Source: Oreohelix idahoensis
Lineage: Eukaryota; Mollusca; Gastropoda; Stylommatophora; Oreohelicidae
DNA length: 64,000 nt
NCBI GenBank assembly: GCA_024509875.1
Contig: JAMPIV010014129.1
Coordinates: 319,001-383,000, forward strand
Reading direction: 5' to 3'
The translations under genes and the position numbers were made by a program. The first letter of the stretch is position 1, and each line of letters starts with the position of its first letter. Under the pieces are notes generated by a model. The model had not been told where the DNA came from. It saw only the letters and a program-made list of their open reading frames with translations, and ran no database searches. Below are positions 11,226 through 22,440 of the stretch, piece after piece.

Positions 11226-12520
11226 TACTGGAACAATGTGTTGTTCGTCCATCACGGGTGATGAAGACCACTCTGTTCATCCAATTATTAGGAATATGTT
11301 AAGTTAGTCTATGGGTACGAAGGTGACTAATGAGCCCGATGCAGGCCCGGAAAGATCTTGGACAGTGTGAGCCGGGAATGTTGGCTTCAGGTGAAGGTTT
11401 TATTTCACGGGCTTTTCTAGCCTGTCTCCGCTGTTCCGCTGCTGCTTTTCTGGATGCCTCGCATGCCGCTGCACCTTTACGAAGAGGTGTGTGCCAAGCG
11501 GTTCTGTCTTGCGCAGCAGCTTCCCATGTATAATGACTAACTAAAATACTGATCACGATTACGAGTATAACTGAATACTGGAACAAGTATACCCATATAA
11601 TTGAAATACTGAAACGCATAAAAACTATTCACGAGTAAGTCAACTTTCCAGTATAAGGTATTATGGTATCTTAGTAATAATAAGTAATAATAAGTATTAT
11701 AATTATTATTATGGGAAAGACAAGAAGAAATATGTACACACGACGAAAACAGGGATTAGATAAATCGTGTAATCCCATAATAATCAAAAGAAGTCCAGGA
11801 CAAAGAGAGGCATAAAGAAACAGGCTAGAATAAACTGAGTTTTACTGTAACTAAAACACCATATTCCCAATATTCCTTAAAGGGCGTGTAATGGGATCCT
11901 TTTTTTAAAACAAATGGAAAATTGATTTTTCCTACATTGGAAAACACTTACTGAGTATCCACGGTGGACAGTTTATTTCTTGACTTATCTTTCTTAATCT
12001 GTTTGTGAAAGAGTGAATCTATTTTGTACCATACCTACTGTTCCTAGAAGCGTTGGCCAGGACAATATGATAGCACTGATAAATTATCCTGCTAAATTTA
12101 ACAGGAAATGTCTTCAGTTGGTTCATTTTGCTTTATTATAGCGCTTTTGATACCCTGTTCACACTGACCCGATATGGGCCCTTTCGGTTAAAATTGGAGT
12201 ATATTATGTGATTTTTTTTTCAAATTTGATGCTAGGCCGATGTTAAACCTGAAAAGGGGACCTCAAGACACAGCAATAGAGACCGCAGTCAGCGACTCAT
12301 AGCTTGACTGCCTGTGTCAGGACCAGCGAACCAGAGCTGGTCAAGACCGTGCTCCACCTCCACGTGGTGGTCCTGGAAACAGTCTGCAGCAGTGCAGGCT
12401 GGCTGAGCGAGTACGGATCGCAATGGGAAGGCAAACCCGGTCCTAAAAAATGCCGTGCAGAAGTCGGATGTGTCGACCGAAAGGTGCAGATATCACAGCT
12501 ACGTTGGAAACAGACACAAC
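11226..12520. other. No gene; a short SINE family 2 tail fragment at about 11876-11907
   Basis: Short open frames of up to about 106 codons occur at 11299-11619 (minus) and 12304-12606 (plus) without recognisable motifs. At 11876 the text CAATATTCC followed by GGGCGTGTAATGGGATCC matches the 3' end of SINE family 2 (57343-57627). AT-rich short motifs near 11540-11640 (GAGTATAACTGAATACTGG) resemble those at 9350-9420. Confidence 0.5.
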
Positions 12521-12528
12521 GCAACCAC

Positions 12529-12544
12529 CGTCCTTTTCAGGGCG
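12529..12544 (+). promoter_or_regulatory. Histone-type 3' stem-loop (orphan)
   Basis: CGTCCTTTTCAGGGCG folds as a 6-bp stem (one G-T pair) with the canonical TTTC tetraloop of the metazoan replication-dependent histone mRNA 3' end. A purine-rich AGGAAGAAGAAGAAG tract starts about 5 nt downstream, where a U7 snRNA-binding downstream element would lie. No histone coding sequence was found upstream. Confidence 0.45.
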
Positions 12545-12582
12545 AACGAGGAAGAAGAAGAAGAAGAAACCTGAAAAGGACT

Positions 12583-12598
12583 GGTCCTGAGAAGGACC
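12583..12598 (-). promoter_or_regulatory. Histone-type 3' stem-loop, minus strand (orphan)
   Basis: On the minus strand GGTCCTTCTCAGGACC gives a perfect 6-bp stem and a TCTC loop, one change from the usual TTTC. It faces the + strand hairpin at 12529, the tail-to-tail layout seen between convergent histone genes. No histone frame is visible on either side. Confidence 0.4.
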
Positions 12599-12736
12599 CT
12601 TGCTGATATCTGGAGTCGTCACATCGTTTGCTTTTTCCCAATATTGTAGTTTTTTTTTTTTTCAATCCATTTGTGTCATTTTTGGCACATGTGTTGTTGT
12701 TGTTGTTTTCCCACACGTTCTCGCTAGTTTGCTGGT

Positions 12737-12752
12737 AGCCCTGAAAAGGACT
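12737..12752 (-). promoter_or_regulatory. Histone-type 3' stem-loop, minus strand (second copy)
   Basis: On the minus strand AGTCCTTTTCAGGGCT makes a 6-bp stem (one G-T pair) with a TTTC loop. A weaker relative (AATCCTTTTCAGGACT) is directly adjacent at 12753-12768. Confidence 0.4.
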
Positions 12753-13189
12753 AGTCCTGAAAAGGATTACTAGCTGAGATATAGATCCGTGTGTATTTAG
12801 GTTTGCCCAGTTTGTGTTTGTCTCTCGTGTCTACTGATGGTGTCGTCTTACATGACTCCAGCTGTTTCAGGAACATGTGGCTCGCTAAGGATAGTTTAAA
12901 TACCTGGGCAACATTTATATCACAAAGGGGTGATTTGACAGAGATTGAAACAAGAATGTTACAAGGTCATAAAGTCACCGAGCTCACATCTGTGAAACTA
13001 TTTTTTACTCAATCAGTCATAAAGACATACAGGGTACTTAAGAAAAGGGAAATAATCTCAATGGCTCAGACCGTCAAACAATGAAGGAGTAGAGTCCCTT
13101 CCACTGGATTATTTTTGTTATATATGAAGTGCGTCAAAAGTGTCCTCATGGAAGGTTACTATTCAAACCGCACTGATAAGGGACATATA

Positions 13190-14530
13190 TTTCGGAAGGA
13201 ACATTGCCCAAAAAACCAAATGCAACAGAATGTTCAGACTTCAGAACAATCAGCCTGATGAGTCATGCAATTAAGATACTGCTCAAAATCATACAGGAAA
13301 GAATAAAAAGTAAAGTAGACAGCGAAATCCAAGAAGAACAGTTTGGTTTTAGACGGAACAGGGGAACAAGAGAGGCAATATTTTGCCTAAAAAGATTAGC
13401 AGAAAAATATACAGAGGTCCAAAAAAGTATGTATATGTGCTTCATTGACTATAAGAAGGCTTTTGACAGAATCCATCATGAGAAAATAATTGAATGCCTC
13501 AAAGACATAGGTATTGATGGAAAAGATATAAGAATACTCAGTAACCTTTATTGGGAGCAAACTGCCACAGTAAGATCGGGAAGGAATTATTCACCATACA
13601 TAGACATAAAAAGAGGTGTCAGACAAGGTTGTGTGCTGTCCCCCTGCCTATTTAATTTATACACCGAAAAAATTTTCAAACAGATACAGGAAATACCAGG
13701 ACTGAACATCAGTGGAAGATCAATAAACAACCTTAGATATGCAGATGATACCGTGTTGTTAGCTGAAAGCGAACAGGAGTTACAAGAACTAGTGAAGCAA
13801 GTGAACAGTATAAGTCATGAATATGGACTCGACATTAATATTGAGAAAACTAAAACTATGATAATTAGCAAAACAGACGATAAACCCACATTAAAGATAA
13901 GCGTAAATGGGAAAATCCTGGAACAAGTCAAGAGCTACGTATATCTTGGTCATATAATAACAGAAGATGGCAGATGTGAAACAGAAATCAAGAAGAGAAT
14001 AGGAATGGCCAAAGCTACATTCAACAACATGAAACATATACTGACATCCAAACAGTTATCTCATAAATTAAAACTGAGAATCATAAAGTGTTATATATAT
14101 TCTGCATTTCTGTATGGTGCAGAAACATGGACGATGAATAAGCATTTGGAAGAAAGAATTGAGGCTCTTGAAATGTGGATATATAGAAGAATGGGGCGTA
14201 TCTCATGGAAAGAGATGAAAACAAATAAGGAGGTCCTGAAAATCTAGGTATGAAAAGAGAACTAATGAGAGAGGTCAAAGTTCGGCAGCTAAAATACTTT
14301 GGCCACATAAAAAGGCATAACACCTTGCAGAAGACCATAACAGAAGGGAGAGTTGAAGGTAAACGTGCAAGGGGAAGACAGCGCTATAAGTGGGAAGATA
14401 ACATCAAGAGATGGACGGGAAAGAGTCTATCAGAGTGTACCACCAAGACAAGAGACAGAAGACGTTGGAGATCCATTACAGCCAACCTCCGTTGTGGAGA
14501 TGGCAACTGATGATGATGATGATGATTTCG
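13190..14530 (+). pseudogene. 5'-truncated LINE reverse transcriptase, one frameshift
   Basis: The frame opens at PKKPNATECSDFRTISL and contains EQFGFRRNRGTREAIF, CFIDYKKAFDRI (catalytic Asp), GVRQGCVLSPCLF and LRYADDTVLLAE (YADD catalytic pair). Then come KSYVYLGHIITEDG and SAFLYGAETWTM. The 347-codon frame ends at TAG 14245-14247; the protein continues one frame over from 14250 (VRQLKYFGHIKRH, then GKRARGRQRYKWEDNI) to about 14510. A GAT/ATG trinucleotide run (14511-14526) directly follows the stop, the kind of short 3' tail described for RTE-clade LINEs. The endonuclease is missing. This is a different family from the copy at 9815. Confidence 0.92.
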
Positions 14531-15217
14531 GAAGGACTAATACAGGGGTACTTAACGCGGTACTCGTGGGCACCATGTGCCCACCAATGCTATCTGTGTG
14601 CCCGCGGAAGACATGCGGATGAAAAACAAAATGCAATTTGTTTGCATGATTAGAAATTATAGCTTTATCCTCTACTGAACTTCTCGTTTTGGCGGTTAGT
14701 AATGCCATGAAAGTTTTAAAAGAATGCCAGTAGACACAGAAAGTTATGTTATATTCAAGAGCTCCAAACAATCTAAGCATTAATGAAAAATACCCATTAT
14801 TAATTAAAAATGGCAGCATAGGAGATACCCTTATATTTTGGCTACACATATCTTTGCGAATCATTATTTTTAACAACGAACATTTTCAAATCTGAGTACA
14901 GGACACTACTTACTGATGCTCATCTTGATGAATGTTTAGGTGCTGGAACATTACATCTCTAACTATAAAAGTTGGACAGTGACATCCAGTGCCTAATGAT
15001 TTGAAGATCAGTTATTTTATTTTTTTAACATCCTCAATATTTCTTATTTTATTAAATGTGGTTACTTAGCCGTATATAAGTATTCTGTATTTTTCGTTGT
15101 AAACATGAACCTTTTTTTTTTTTTAATAAATAAGTAGCGATATTTGGGTTGTACCCTCCACCTCCTTATAAATCTAAAATATGCCCGCAGTGCAAAAAGG
15201 CTGAGGACCCTTGGACT
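14531..15217. other. No gene recognised
   Basis: AT-rich sequence with only short, motif-free open frames on both strands. Confidence 0.55.
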
Positions 15218-15713
15218 CAGTGGTGTACTAACGGGGGTGCGAGGGGGCGGTCCGCCTCGGGTGACAAACAGGAAGAGGGTGCCATCAGACACTATTAATA
15301 TAGTACTTACTGTTAAAATGTTACTTACAAGTGTGTTTCTTTACTAGGGAAGGGGGTGCCATCGGACACTATTAATATAGTACTTACTGTTAACATGTTA
15401 CTTACAGGTGTGTTTCTTTACTTAGGGAAGGGGGTGCCATCGGACACTATTAATATAGTACTTACTGTTAAAATGTTACTTACAGGTGTGTTTCTTTACT
15501 AGGGAAGGGGGTGCCATCGGGCACTATTAATATAGTACTTACTGTTAAAATGTTACTTACAGGTGTGTTTCTTTACTAGGGAAGGGGGTGCCATCGGGCA
15601 CTATTAATATAGTACTTACTGAAAATGTTACTTACAAGTGTGTTTCTTTACTAGGGAAGGGGTGTCACGGGTAACATCCGCCCCGGGTGCCATGTACTTT
15701 AGGGTCGCCTCTG
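15218..15713. mobile_element. hAT-type MITE with five internal tandem units
   Basis: The left end is CAGTGGTGTACTAACGGGGG. The right end, reverse-complemented, is CAGAGGCGACCCTAAAGTAC. Both show the CAGnGGyG start of hAT termini, and subterminal GGGGCGG plus GTGACA motifs are inverted as well. Flanks are CTTGGACT and CTTGAACT, an 8-bp target duplication with one mismatch, as expected for hAT. Between the ends are five ~77-bp units (from about 15270, 15347, 15425, 15502 and 15579) of GGGTGCCATCGGACACTATT, then a TTACTTACAGGTGTGTTTC-like half. No transposase is encoded, so it depends on one supplied elsewhere. Confidence 0.85.
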
Positions 15714-16430
15714 CTTGAACTAGTATGTAATAAGCAATACTAACCAGACCACGCGGTCTTTTATATTTGAATATGCACCCTGATATAATCGACGGACCCT
15801 ATGTCTAGGTTGAACGAGGCGCACCTCGCCAAAAGAAGCCAAATTTTATTTTTTATTTTTTTTAAACAATTCGGAAGGACAGGATTAGAGGGTGTGGCGT
15901 CTTCATAGACAAAGTGGTCCTCTGAACCCCAGTTCAGCTAATTCAAAAACATAGAGATAATATTATCATCACCATTTTTCTGTGCGCTCATGGAGCATGA
16001 CGCCACCATTACAGCCGGTCCTGCTGGAAGCCTGCATCAAGCAGTCACATGCTCTTGCAGCAGTGTGGTTTCTATGGTGATTAGTTTTACACCATAAGGT
16101 AGAGAGTCCCATGCACAACCTCATATTAGTCGCCTTGTACGACATGCATGAGTGTAAAGTAGTCCTAGTCTTTGTCTGACTTCTCAGAGACCCCCGGGAA
16201 CTGCATGTGTCTAAAGATGATATGAAGATAATAAATTATAAAAAAAATATCAATTAAGACGTCAACGAAGGACAGTCATTAAGTGCAGACAGGGTCGACA
16301 TTACAAGCACTGTGTGGAACCAGGGGACCGACACGAGGGTAACGTTTTCATTACAAGCAGCTGTTTGATATGTTCTAAAACTTCCTGATCACATACACAT
16401 CAATTAATGTAGAGTCGTTAAATCCCAGCA
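15714..16430. other. No gene; short shared repeat fragments
   Basis: At 15775-15815 the text ATATAATCGACGGACCCTAT then GTCTAGGTTGAACG resembles 24010-24050. At 15975-16060 a segment with CATGGAGCATGACGCCACCA then GGAAGCCTGCATCAAGCAG resembles 37590-37690 on the other strand, so both are probably pieces of interspersed repeats. No coding frames were recognised. Confidence 0.4.
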
Positions 16431-16439
16431 TCTGCGACA

Positions 16440-17300
16440 GGGATGTCTCTTGTCTCCATTTCTTTTCTTACTAGCAATAGACTGGGTTACGAGAACATCG
16501 ACAACACTCAACAGAAATGGAATCCAGGGGACTCTGACTAAGCAGTTGGATGATCTGGATTTTGCTGATGACTTAGCTCTTCTGCCCCATAACCATAATC
16601 AGATGCAGGACAAATTGAAAACACTTGATGAGAGGTCACAGCAATTGGGTCTGAAAATACACAGGGAAAAGACAAAGATAATGAGAATAAATGCAGGTAA
16701 TGATAACAGGGTTGAACTAGAAGAAGCACGAATATAAGATGTAGAATCGTACACATATCTTGGTAGCAATATAGACAAAGTTGGAGGTTACAGACAGTGA
16801 TATCAAAATAAGAATACAAAAAGCAAGAGGAGCTTTCATTGCATTGGGAAATATATGGAGATCAAGAGAAATCGGATCCAACACGAAAATTAAAATCTTC
16901 AACTCAAATGTGAAGTCAGTCCTATTGTATGGCTCTGAGACATGGAGAACAACAAAGACAACTACCAAAAAGCTACAGACTTTCATAAATGGGTGCTTGC
17001 GTAGAATAGAAGGATTAAAATGGTATGACAAGGTTACCAACGTGGAACTGATGACAAGAACTAGACAAGTGCCAGTGGAACAAGAGATGAGAAGAAGACG
17101 ATGGCGATGGATAGGACACACACTGAGGAAACCTGTTGATAGCATTACAAGGCATTGTTCTGGAATCCCCAGGGCAAGAGAAGCAGAGGTAGACCAAGAA
17201 GCACATGGAGAAGAGAGCTGGAAACAGAGGTGAAAATGATAAGGAGAACGTGGAAAGAACTTGAGATGATGGCACGTGACAAGAGGACTTGGCATGTGTT
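16440..17300 (+). pseudogene. LINE RT C-terminal half, frameshifted
   Basis: The copy starts inside the RT domain at a GCLLSPFLFLLAI-like segment, one frame off at its edge, followed by LDDLDFADDLALL (FADD catalytic pair) and KIMRINAGNDNRVE. A TAA at 16735-16737 and a frame change near 16785 interrupt it. The post-RT region follows: DIKIRIQKARGAFIAL, SVLLYGSETWRT, INGCLRRIEGLKWYD, RWRWIGHTLRKP. Another frame change near 17160 precedes GKRSRGRPRSTWRREL. Same family as 6695-7140 and the endonuclease piece at 22535-23640. Confidence 0.9.
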
Positions 17301-17456
17301 TGTCATCAATTCCACATTATTGACTTTGTCATACCATTTCAGTCCTTCTATTCTACGCAAGCACCCGTTTATAAAAGTCTGTAGCTTTTTGGTTGTTGTT
17401 TTTGTTGCTCTGCATGTCTCAGAGTCATGCAATAGAACTGACGCGACAATAGGAAC
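17301..17456 (-). pseudogene. Inverted LINE fragment
   Basis: On the minus strand this short stretch repeats the region just upstream: VLLHDSETCRATKTTTKK, TFINGCLRRIEGLKWYD, NNVELM. It is thus a second, opposite-orientation piece of the same LINE segment joined to the 3' end of the first. Such junctions arise by twin priming or by later rearrangement. Confidence 0.85.
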
Positions 17457-17565
17457 TGACAACAATGGCTTTGAAGAAATCATGGGAAAGCATGGATTAG
17501 GTATGATGAACGAGAATGGGGAACTATTAGCTAACTTCTGTGCTTCAAATCAACTAGCTAATAAT
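17457..17565 (+). pseudogene. LINE endonuclease fragment
   Basis: The + strand reads GFEEIMGKHGLGMMNENGE and NFCASNQLA, matching the middle of the EEP endonuclease preserved at 22900-22830 on the minus strand. It is fused to the inverted RT fragment and ends before a homopolymer tract. Confidence 0.85.
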
Positions 17566-17594
17566 AACAATACCATTTACAATTTGACGTTTCT

Positions 17595-17596
<2 letters not shown>

Positions 17597-17633
<37 letters not shown>

Positions 17634-17640
17634 AAAAAAC
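17597..17640. repeat. Poly-C/poly-A homopolymer junction
   Basis: A run of about 26 C is followed by about 16 A. Such runs are often misassembled, so the exact length is unreliable. Confidence 0.9.
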
Positions 17641-18385
17641 AAAATACAGTCTATATTTGCAGTTTATTATTTCCCTTACATTAAAATCCTTAATCTACTG
17701 GAGTTATTTCCATGTTATTTTACATCTGTGTTATCGGCTGCATCAATACCAAGCAAAACTTGACAGATTAAAATATACCAAGAAGGGGTGCTATCTGCAA
17801 AGTGTTAGGTATCTACGATGAGTGGAATACACAGATTTCGACCGTCAAAAATGTAAAAACTTCACAAAATTACAATGCTTGTTTGATCTTAAAAAAAAGT
17901 GGTTAAAATGGATGCGAGCTCTCAGTTAACACTGCTCGTATTTTGCTGTTACTTGAAATATATACATGATATGAGTCTCTTTTTCACCAGTGTTTGAGTA
18001 AACATCAAATATTTTAGAATTTCTCATTTCCAGGATATCACTTCACAAAAGGATATTTACAGCTGAATGTTCTCAACACAATTCACAGTTCTCCACGTAA
18101 CCCCCCCAGTCTCAACTTCGACCCCCACAATCTGTTATGTCAAAGAAGGATGACTTCTCGCTTCAAATCTGAATTACATGTTTTCCGGGTGTTTGTACAA
18201 TGTTTACACGTTTTGTGTCTGTACGTCTCAGTGTTTGTTTCTGGGTGTGTCTTAGCACACTTGTTTCTAGAGTCATTGAGCGCTTGTATCCGTGTGTGTT
18301 TTGATGTACGTTTAAAAAATTTACGTATATTCCTTCACTGGTCTATATGGTCAGTATCATTACTGCTGACTTGAATTATGTGGGT
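17641..18385. other. No gene recognised
   Basis: Only short motif-free open frames, the longest about 74 codons at 18150-18374. No repeats shared with other parts of the window were noticed. Confidence 0.5.
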
Positions 18386-18440
18386 CAGGGGTCGGGAACC
18401 CATCCATATGATTTTGGTAGATCTCTAGGTGACATAGGGG
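18386..18440 (+). mobile_element. Possible hAT terminus (one end only)
   Basis: CAGGGGTCGGGAACCCATCC resembles the CAGGGGTCGGCAACC terminus of Charlie-like hAT elements, and GGTAGATCTCTAGGTGACA follows. No matching right end or 8-bp duplication was found before repeat R1 starts near 18840. Confidence 0.35.
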
Positions 18441-18839
18441 GAAAAAAGACAAAAAAAAAATAGCTAGGGAAATTTCGGAATAACACTCTTCCTTTGGCAC
18501 TTAAAAATGCGATGTTCCACGATTTAAAAGTACTTTTTCTGCGGTCCTAAAATCGTTTATTTTTGTAACTTACTAAAATTAACTTTATTTGGGAATTTCA
18601 TAAGATATTAAAAGCGATTATTTCTTTGAATTTCAGTTAGAATTCTATAAAATATCATGGAGATTAAATTGTCCACCGCTCTACTTATGGCTTGCATGAA
18701 GCAAATCGTCCGGCAAAGATAACAGTTACATACACGCTGTACGATTCCAAATTCCAAATACTGAAACCTGAAAACTGACATGATTCTATTAAGACAGTTC
18801 TTTAGATAATGTCGTAGATTTTTCATAGGGGAATTAAGA

Positions 18840-19029
18840 TCAATTATGGTCCCGTCTGGATAGAACTAGAACAGGTGATAGCTTAGTGGGAGATAATGTA
18901 AAGAAATAGATTTTTCACGAGTGAAATGGTGAAAGGTAAAGTCTGTCCCTGGATTTGAGATATAATCTATTAGAGATAATCTAATCCAGCCTATCGGTTA
19001 CAACTAATATACTTAGATCAGACAGTTTC

Positions 19030-19124
<95 letters not shown>

Positions 19125-20860
19125 CCACTCTCATCTATACACACACAGATACGTGACGACAATTAGACGCACAGACGTGAAAACTATATCTATGGAATAG
19201 GGATCTTTTGGGACAACCTGACCAACACACGTAAATAAAGTTTATGTAAATTTTATTTATCATAAAGAACTTCACAACAGCAATATTTTGAATATCAAAT
19301 CAAATACAAATAAACATAAGTTAATGATTTAATTAAATGGTTAGACTCATAGGTGTAATCCTCCCTCCCTCTGTTCAGACAAGATCCCGTTAGATGAAAG
19401 TTATTAACCCCAAAGAGTCAAATATTTATACGCTATGGTCTAGTATTTCCCTCTACAGTAAAGATCAGAGTTATACGTTAATCTCTTCTGAAAAGGGACA
19501 GCATTAGCAAAACTTGCATAGAAAAAAATACACAATGTGAGTACATTGATACTACAAGATATATGTGAGAATTATTCATTTCATTCTTCATCTCTTCTCA
19601 GACGACCGTGGCCACGAGCATTCTTTCTTACCTAAATACTTGTGTTGTATCTTCTGGAACAATCTTTAGGACACACACACACAGCAAATCCAGTGTTATT
19701 TTTGGCAAAGAGAACCCCATCTCCTCAAAAGACAGATTTAAGTCCACTTCTCCGGGGAGCGTTCCCTTTGGTATTATTATTTAAGATTGCTGTTTATGTC
19801 ACATTTAATTTGTCCAGGTAAGAAATTTAACAGCGCTCACAGTGTCAATAGCTTGAGATTTCCAGTACATAGAAAATGTCAGGTTGGTAACTTCTCTCAG
19901 TATAAAATTCTTAGTCACACCACCACTTGTCAAACGTCGGGAGATGTTAATGTTTGTTAAGTCACCGCAACGGGCTGACTGTAAATGAAATTTGCAAAGA
20001 AATCTGGATCTATGTGCCTAGTTACAAAGTCACTCTCAATGTTCTTTGGGTGGTATGCAGTCTCTTTCTGGGTGTAAACACAACCTCAGACAGTTTTACT
20101 TTGAAAAAGACCCAGATACTAATTAAAGTGTTCTTTTGTATGGTTACTCTCAGATTGACATGAAAGCCGCTGGTAAGGTTTTTGGTTTGACCCAATACTG
20201 TGTAAAGGAGAGAAAATACAAACACTTAACTGAAATATAGTATTCATAATCCTATCCTTAACCCGCGTAAAATATAATATATTTATCCACTTCGGTTATT
20301 TAACTTAAATTGAAACTACAAGCTTAGAGCTTGCCTCATCGTATAAAAACTCCCGTGAAATAAATTCTAGTCATTTAAAAAAAAACTAAATCATCATGAA
20401 TTTGAAATAAATACATATTTCGTCAATACTCATGATGAACCGTGCATTACTAGTTGGTTAAAATATTCTCTGACTAGTTACTAGCTATTAATTAAATTTA
20501 TTTTATAGCTGGAATAGTTTAGCTAGAAATTATTCTTTGTTCTGCTAGCCACTGTAACACAGTAAACCTATAGAAATATAAATGACGGACCTACTCGTAT
20601 CTATTAAATCACTCTGCACAGAAAATCTTGTGAAATATAATCGACGATTTTACCACTTAAATCACTCAAACCTACTAGTATAGTATTTACCTTCACACAA
20701 ACTACTCAGACTATCTCCACCGAAAGCTAAGAACTCTACTTAATACAAGTGATTCTAGAATCGTAGCTAGATGTCTTCTGAATCTGTGGCGGTACTGGAT
20801 AAATTGAGTTAGAATGCTGGGGTTTATATATTAAGAAAATAGCGAACAGCAATACAATGC
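18840..20860 (+). repeat. Interspersed AT-rich repeat R1, longest uninterrupted copy
   Basis: About 2 kb is shared with other pieces in the window. The start (GGTCCCGTCTGGATAGAACT, then AGAAATAGATTTTTCACGAG) recurs at 24165 (+) and, inverted, at 27400-27610. The middle (CAGCATTAGCAAAAC, TCTGGAACAATC, CAACGGGCTGACTGTAAATG) recurs at 27700-28210. The end (GAAATATAAATGACGGAC, AATCGTAGCTAGATGTC) recurs at 31015-31160. A TA microsatellite interrupts the start. No protein is encoded. The class is not recognised; a non-autonomous element is likely. Confidence 0.75.
19032..19120. repeat. (TA)n microsatellite inside R1
   Basis: About 44 TA units with one interrupting TAAATA. At the corresponding place in the R1 copy at 24350 only a few TA units remain, so the expansion is copy-specific. 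Confidence 0.95.
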
Positions 20861-21520
20861 GTGGTAAATTAGAAAAAGGGCAGCTCCTGGGTTGCCCTGA
20901 AAGCTATTTTCATAATATGTCACAGATAGTTCAGTGTTTGTAAAACAGATCTTCGCAGCTCCTGGGTTGCCCTACTACTGTTGTATGTGTTTGAAAATAA
21001 TCTGTTTTTACGTGCATTGAATTTGCGTGTCCTTGTCAGTGTGCTTGTTTCTGCGTTATTGAATGCACGCATGTATGTATGTAGGTATGTATGTTGCATT
21101 GGTGAATGCAATGTTAATATTTATTACTTACCGTTGAACTTAAGAATGTATTAATTTGTAATCACTATTAGAATTGTGTTTTTACAGGACAGAAATGTAA
21201 ACAGGCAATAGTGTATATTTCTTTATCCTGATGAAATAAAGATTTCTTTCATTCGTTCGTGTTTTAAGGCACTGTTTTCACGCGCAAAAAAGCCCGCGTT
21301 TCAATATGATTTCTGTGATATGATTATTTTGAGCTTATACTGTATTCTTCAGTCTTTATATTATTGGTAGTATTTATGCTTTTCTATATATTAGTCTGCA
21401 TGCATGAGCTAATATAGTTGTAAAATTGTTTAGTGTTGCAAGTTCAGCCTTAAAACACGACACTATCGTGAACCTTCTTCGTTGTGTCATCTGTCTTCCG
21501 AGCAGGATGACCTTCCCGTG
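20861..21520. other. No gene; small direct repeat
   Basis: GCAGCTCCTGGGTTGCCCT occurs twice, at about 20880 and 20956. Otherwise AT-rich with no recognised frame. Confidence 0.5.
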
Positions 21521-21772
21521 AAGCTGAATAGATTCATACACTACCCTTCAGTTAACGGTGGAGTACATGCTTACAACCAGTTCAAGCTGAATAGATTCAT
21601 ACACTACCCTTCAGTTAACGGTGAAGGACATGCTTACAACAAGTTCAAGCTGAATAGATTCATACACTACCCTTCAGATAACGGTGAAGGACATGCTTAC
21701 AACCAGTTCAAGCTGAATAGATTCATACACTACCCTTCAGTTAACGGTGGAGTACATGCTTACAACAAGTTC
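21521..21772 (+). repeat. 63-bp minisatellite, four units, open in frame
   Basis: Units start at 21521, 21584, 21647 and 21710, each AAGCTGAATAGATTCATACA followed by CTACCCTTCAG, a V/D codon change and an ACATGCTTACAAC half. The period is a multiple of three, so one frame stays open and would encode KLNRFIHYPSVNGGVHAYN-like repeats. The downstream part of that frame is antisense LINE, and nothing supports translation. Confidence 0.9.
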
Positions 21773-21789
21773 AGAGCAAACCCTCATGT

Positions 21790-21936
21790 ATTACGTCATC
21801 TGTTCAAGGTCTTTCCATGCCCTTTTTATGTCCTTCATGTGTGTCTGCAGTTCTCTTCTCCGTGTGTTTTCGGTCTTCTACTATTTCTCTTACCATGTGG
21901 ATTCCAGAGCAAGTATTGCCTTGTTATGCTATCTAT
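21790..21936 (-). pseudogene. LINE 3' fragment
   Basis: On the minus strand the sequence is the segment just before the LINE 3' end (GGAATCCACATGGTAAGAG, then AAACACACGGAGAAGAGAAC), aligned with 6965-7035 and 17160-17225 on the + strand. It is bounded by the 63-bp minisatellite and by SINE family 2. Confidence 0.75.
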
Positions 21937-22212
21937 CAGTAAAGGTAAAAGGATCCCGTTACACGCCCATTGAGGCATATTGGGAATATGGTGTTAGGCC
22001 CATATTTTCTTGATCGTCGGCACAATATGGGTGATGTGGTCATCATCACGTCGGCCGCCTTAACCTTCCCAGAGTTGCTCTGGTACCCATTTGGGGCTGG
22101 GTCGACACAGGAGCCGTTTGCAACCTAAAAAAATCACACCTCATCTGGGGATCGAACCATAGACCACTGAGCTAGGAAGCCAGTGCACTAACCACTATGC
22201 TACCGCGGCCCC
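21937..22212 (-). mobile_element. tRNA-derived SINE, family 2 (copy a)
   Basis: On the minus strand the head is GCCGCGGTAGCATAGTGGTT (A box) and GGTTCGATCCCC (B box). A body follows with AAACGGCTCCTGTGTCGACCC, GGTTAAGGCGGCCGACG and a tail GTAACGGGATCCTTTTACC. It matches the + strand copy at 57343-57627 over the whole length. Confidence 0.88.
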
Positions 22213-22319
22213 CCTATCTATCAGTAGGTGTTCTTAATATTTGTTCTTTCCAAAGCTAGCAAATTGTTCTACTGGCTCCTGTCTGTGTCTTTCCCTCTGT
22301 TCTACACTGGGGATCTAGT

Positions 22320-22440
22320 CACATAATTTTTGTAGTAGTCGTAGTAGTAGTAGTAGTAATAGCAGCAGCATTAGTAGTAGTAGTAGTAGTAGTAGTACTA
22401 GTAGTAGTAGTAGCAGCAGCATCAGTAGTAGTTGCAAAAA
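22320..22440. repeat. (TAG)n trinucleotide microsatellite
   Basis: TAG units with scattered AGC and AAT interruptions. Polythreonine or similar open frames here come from the repeat. Confidence 0.9.

Noticed and set aside
12297..12606. Histone gene upstream of the stem-loops
   Set aside because: Neither strand shows H2A, H2B, H3, H4 or H1 sequence; only the hairpins look histone-like.
16717..17483. Minus-strand frames of 192 and 112 codons
   Set aside because: Mostly antisense of the LINE RT; only 17301-17456 is a genuine minus-strand LINE piece.
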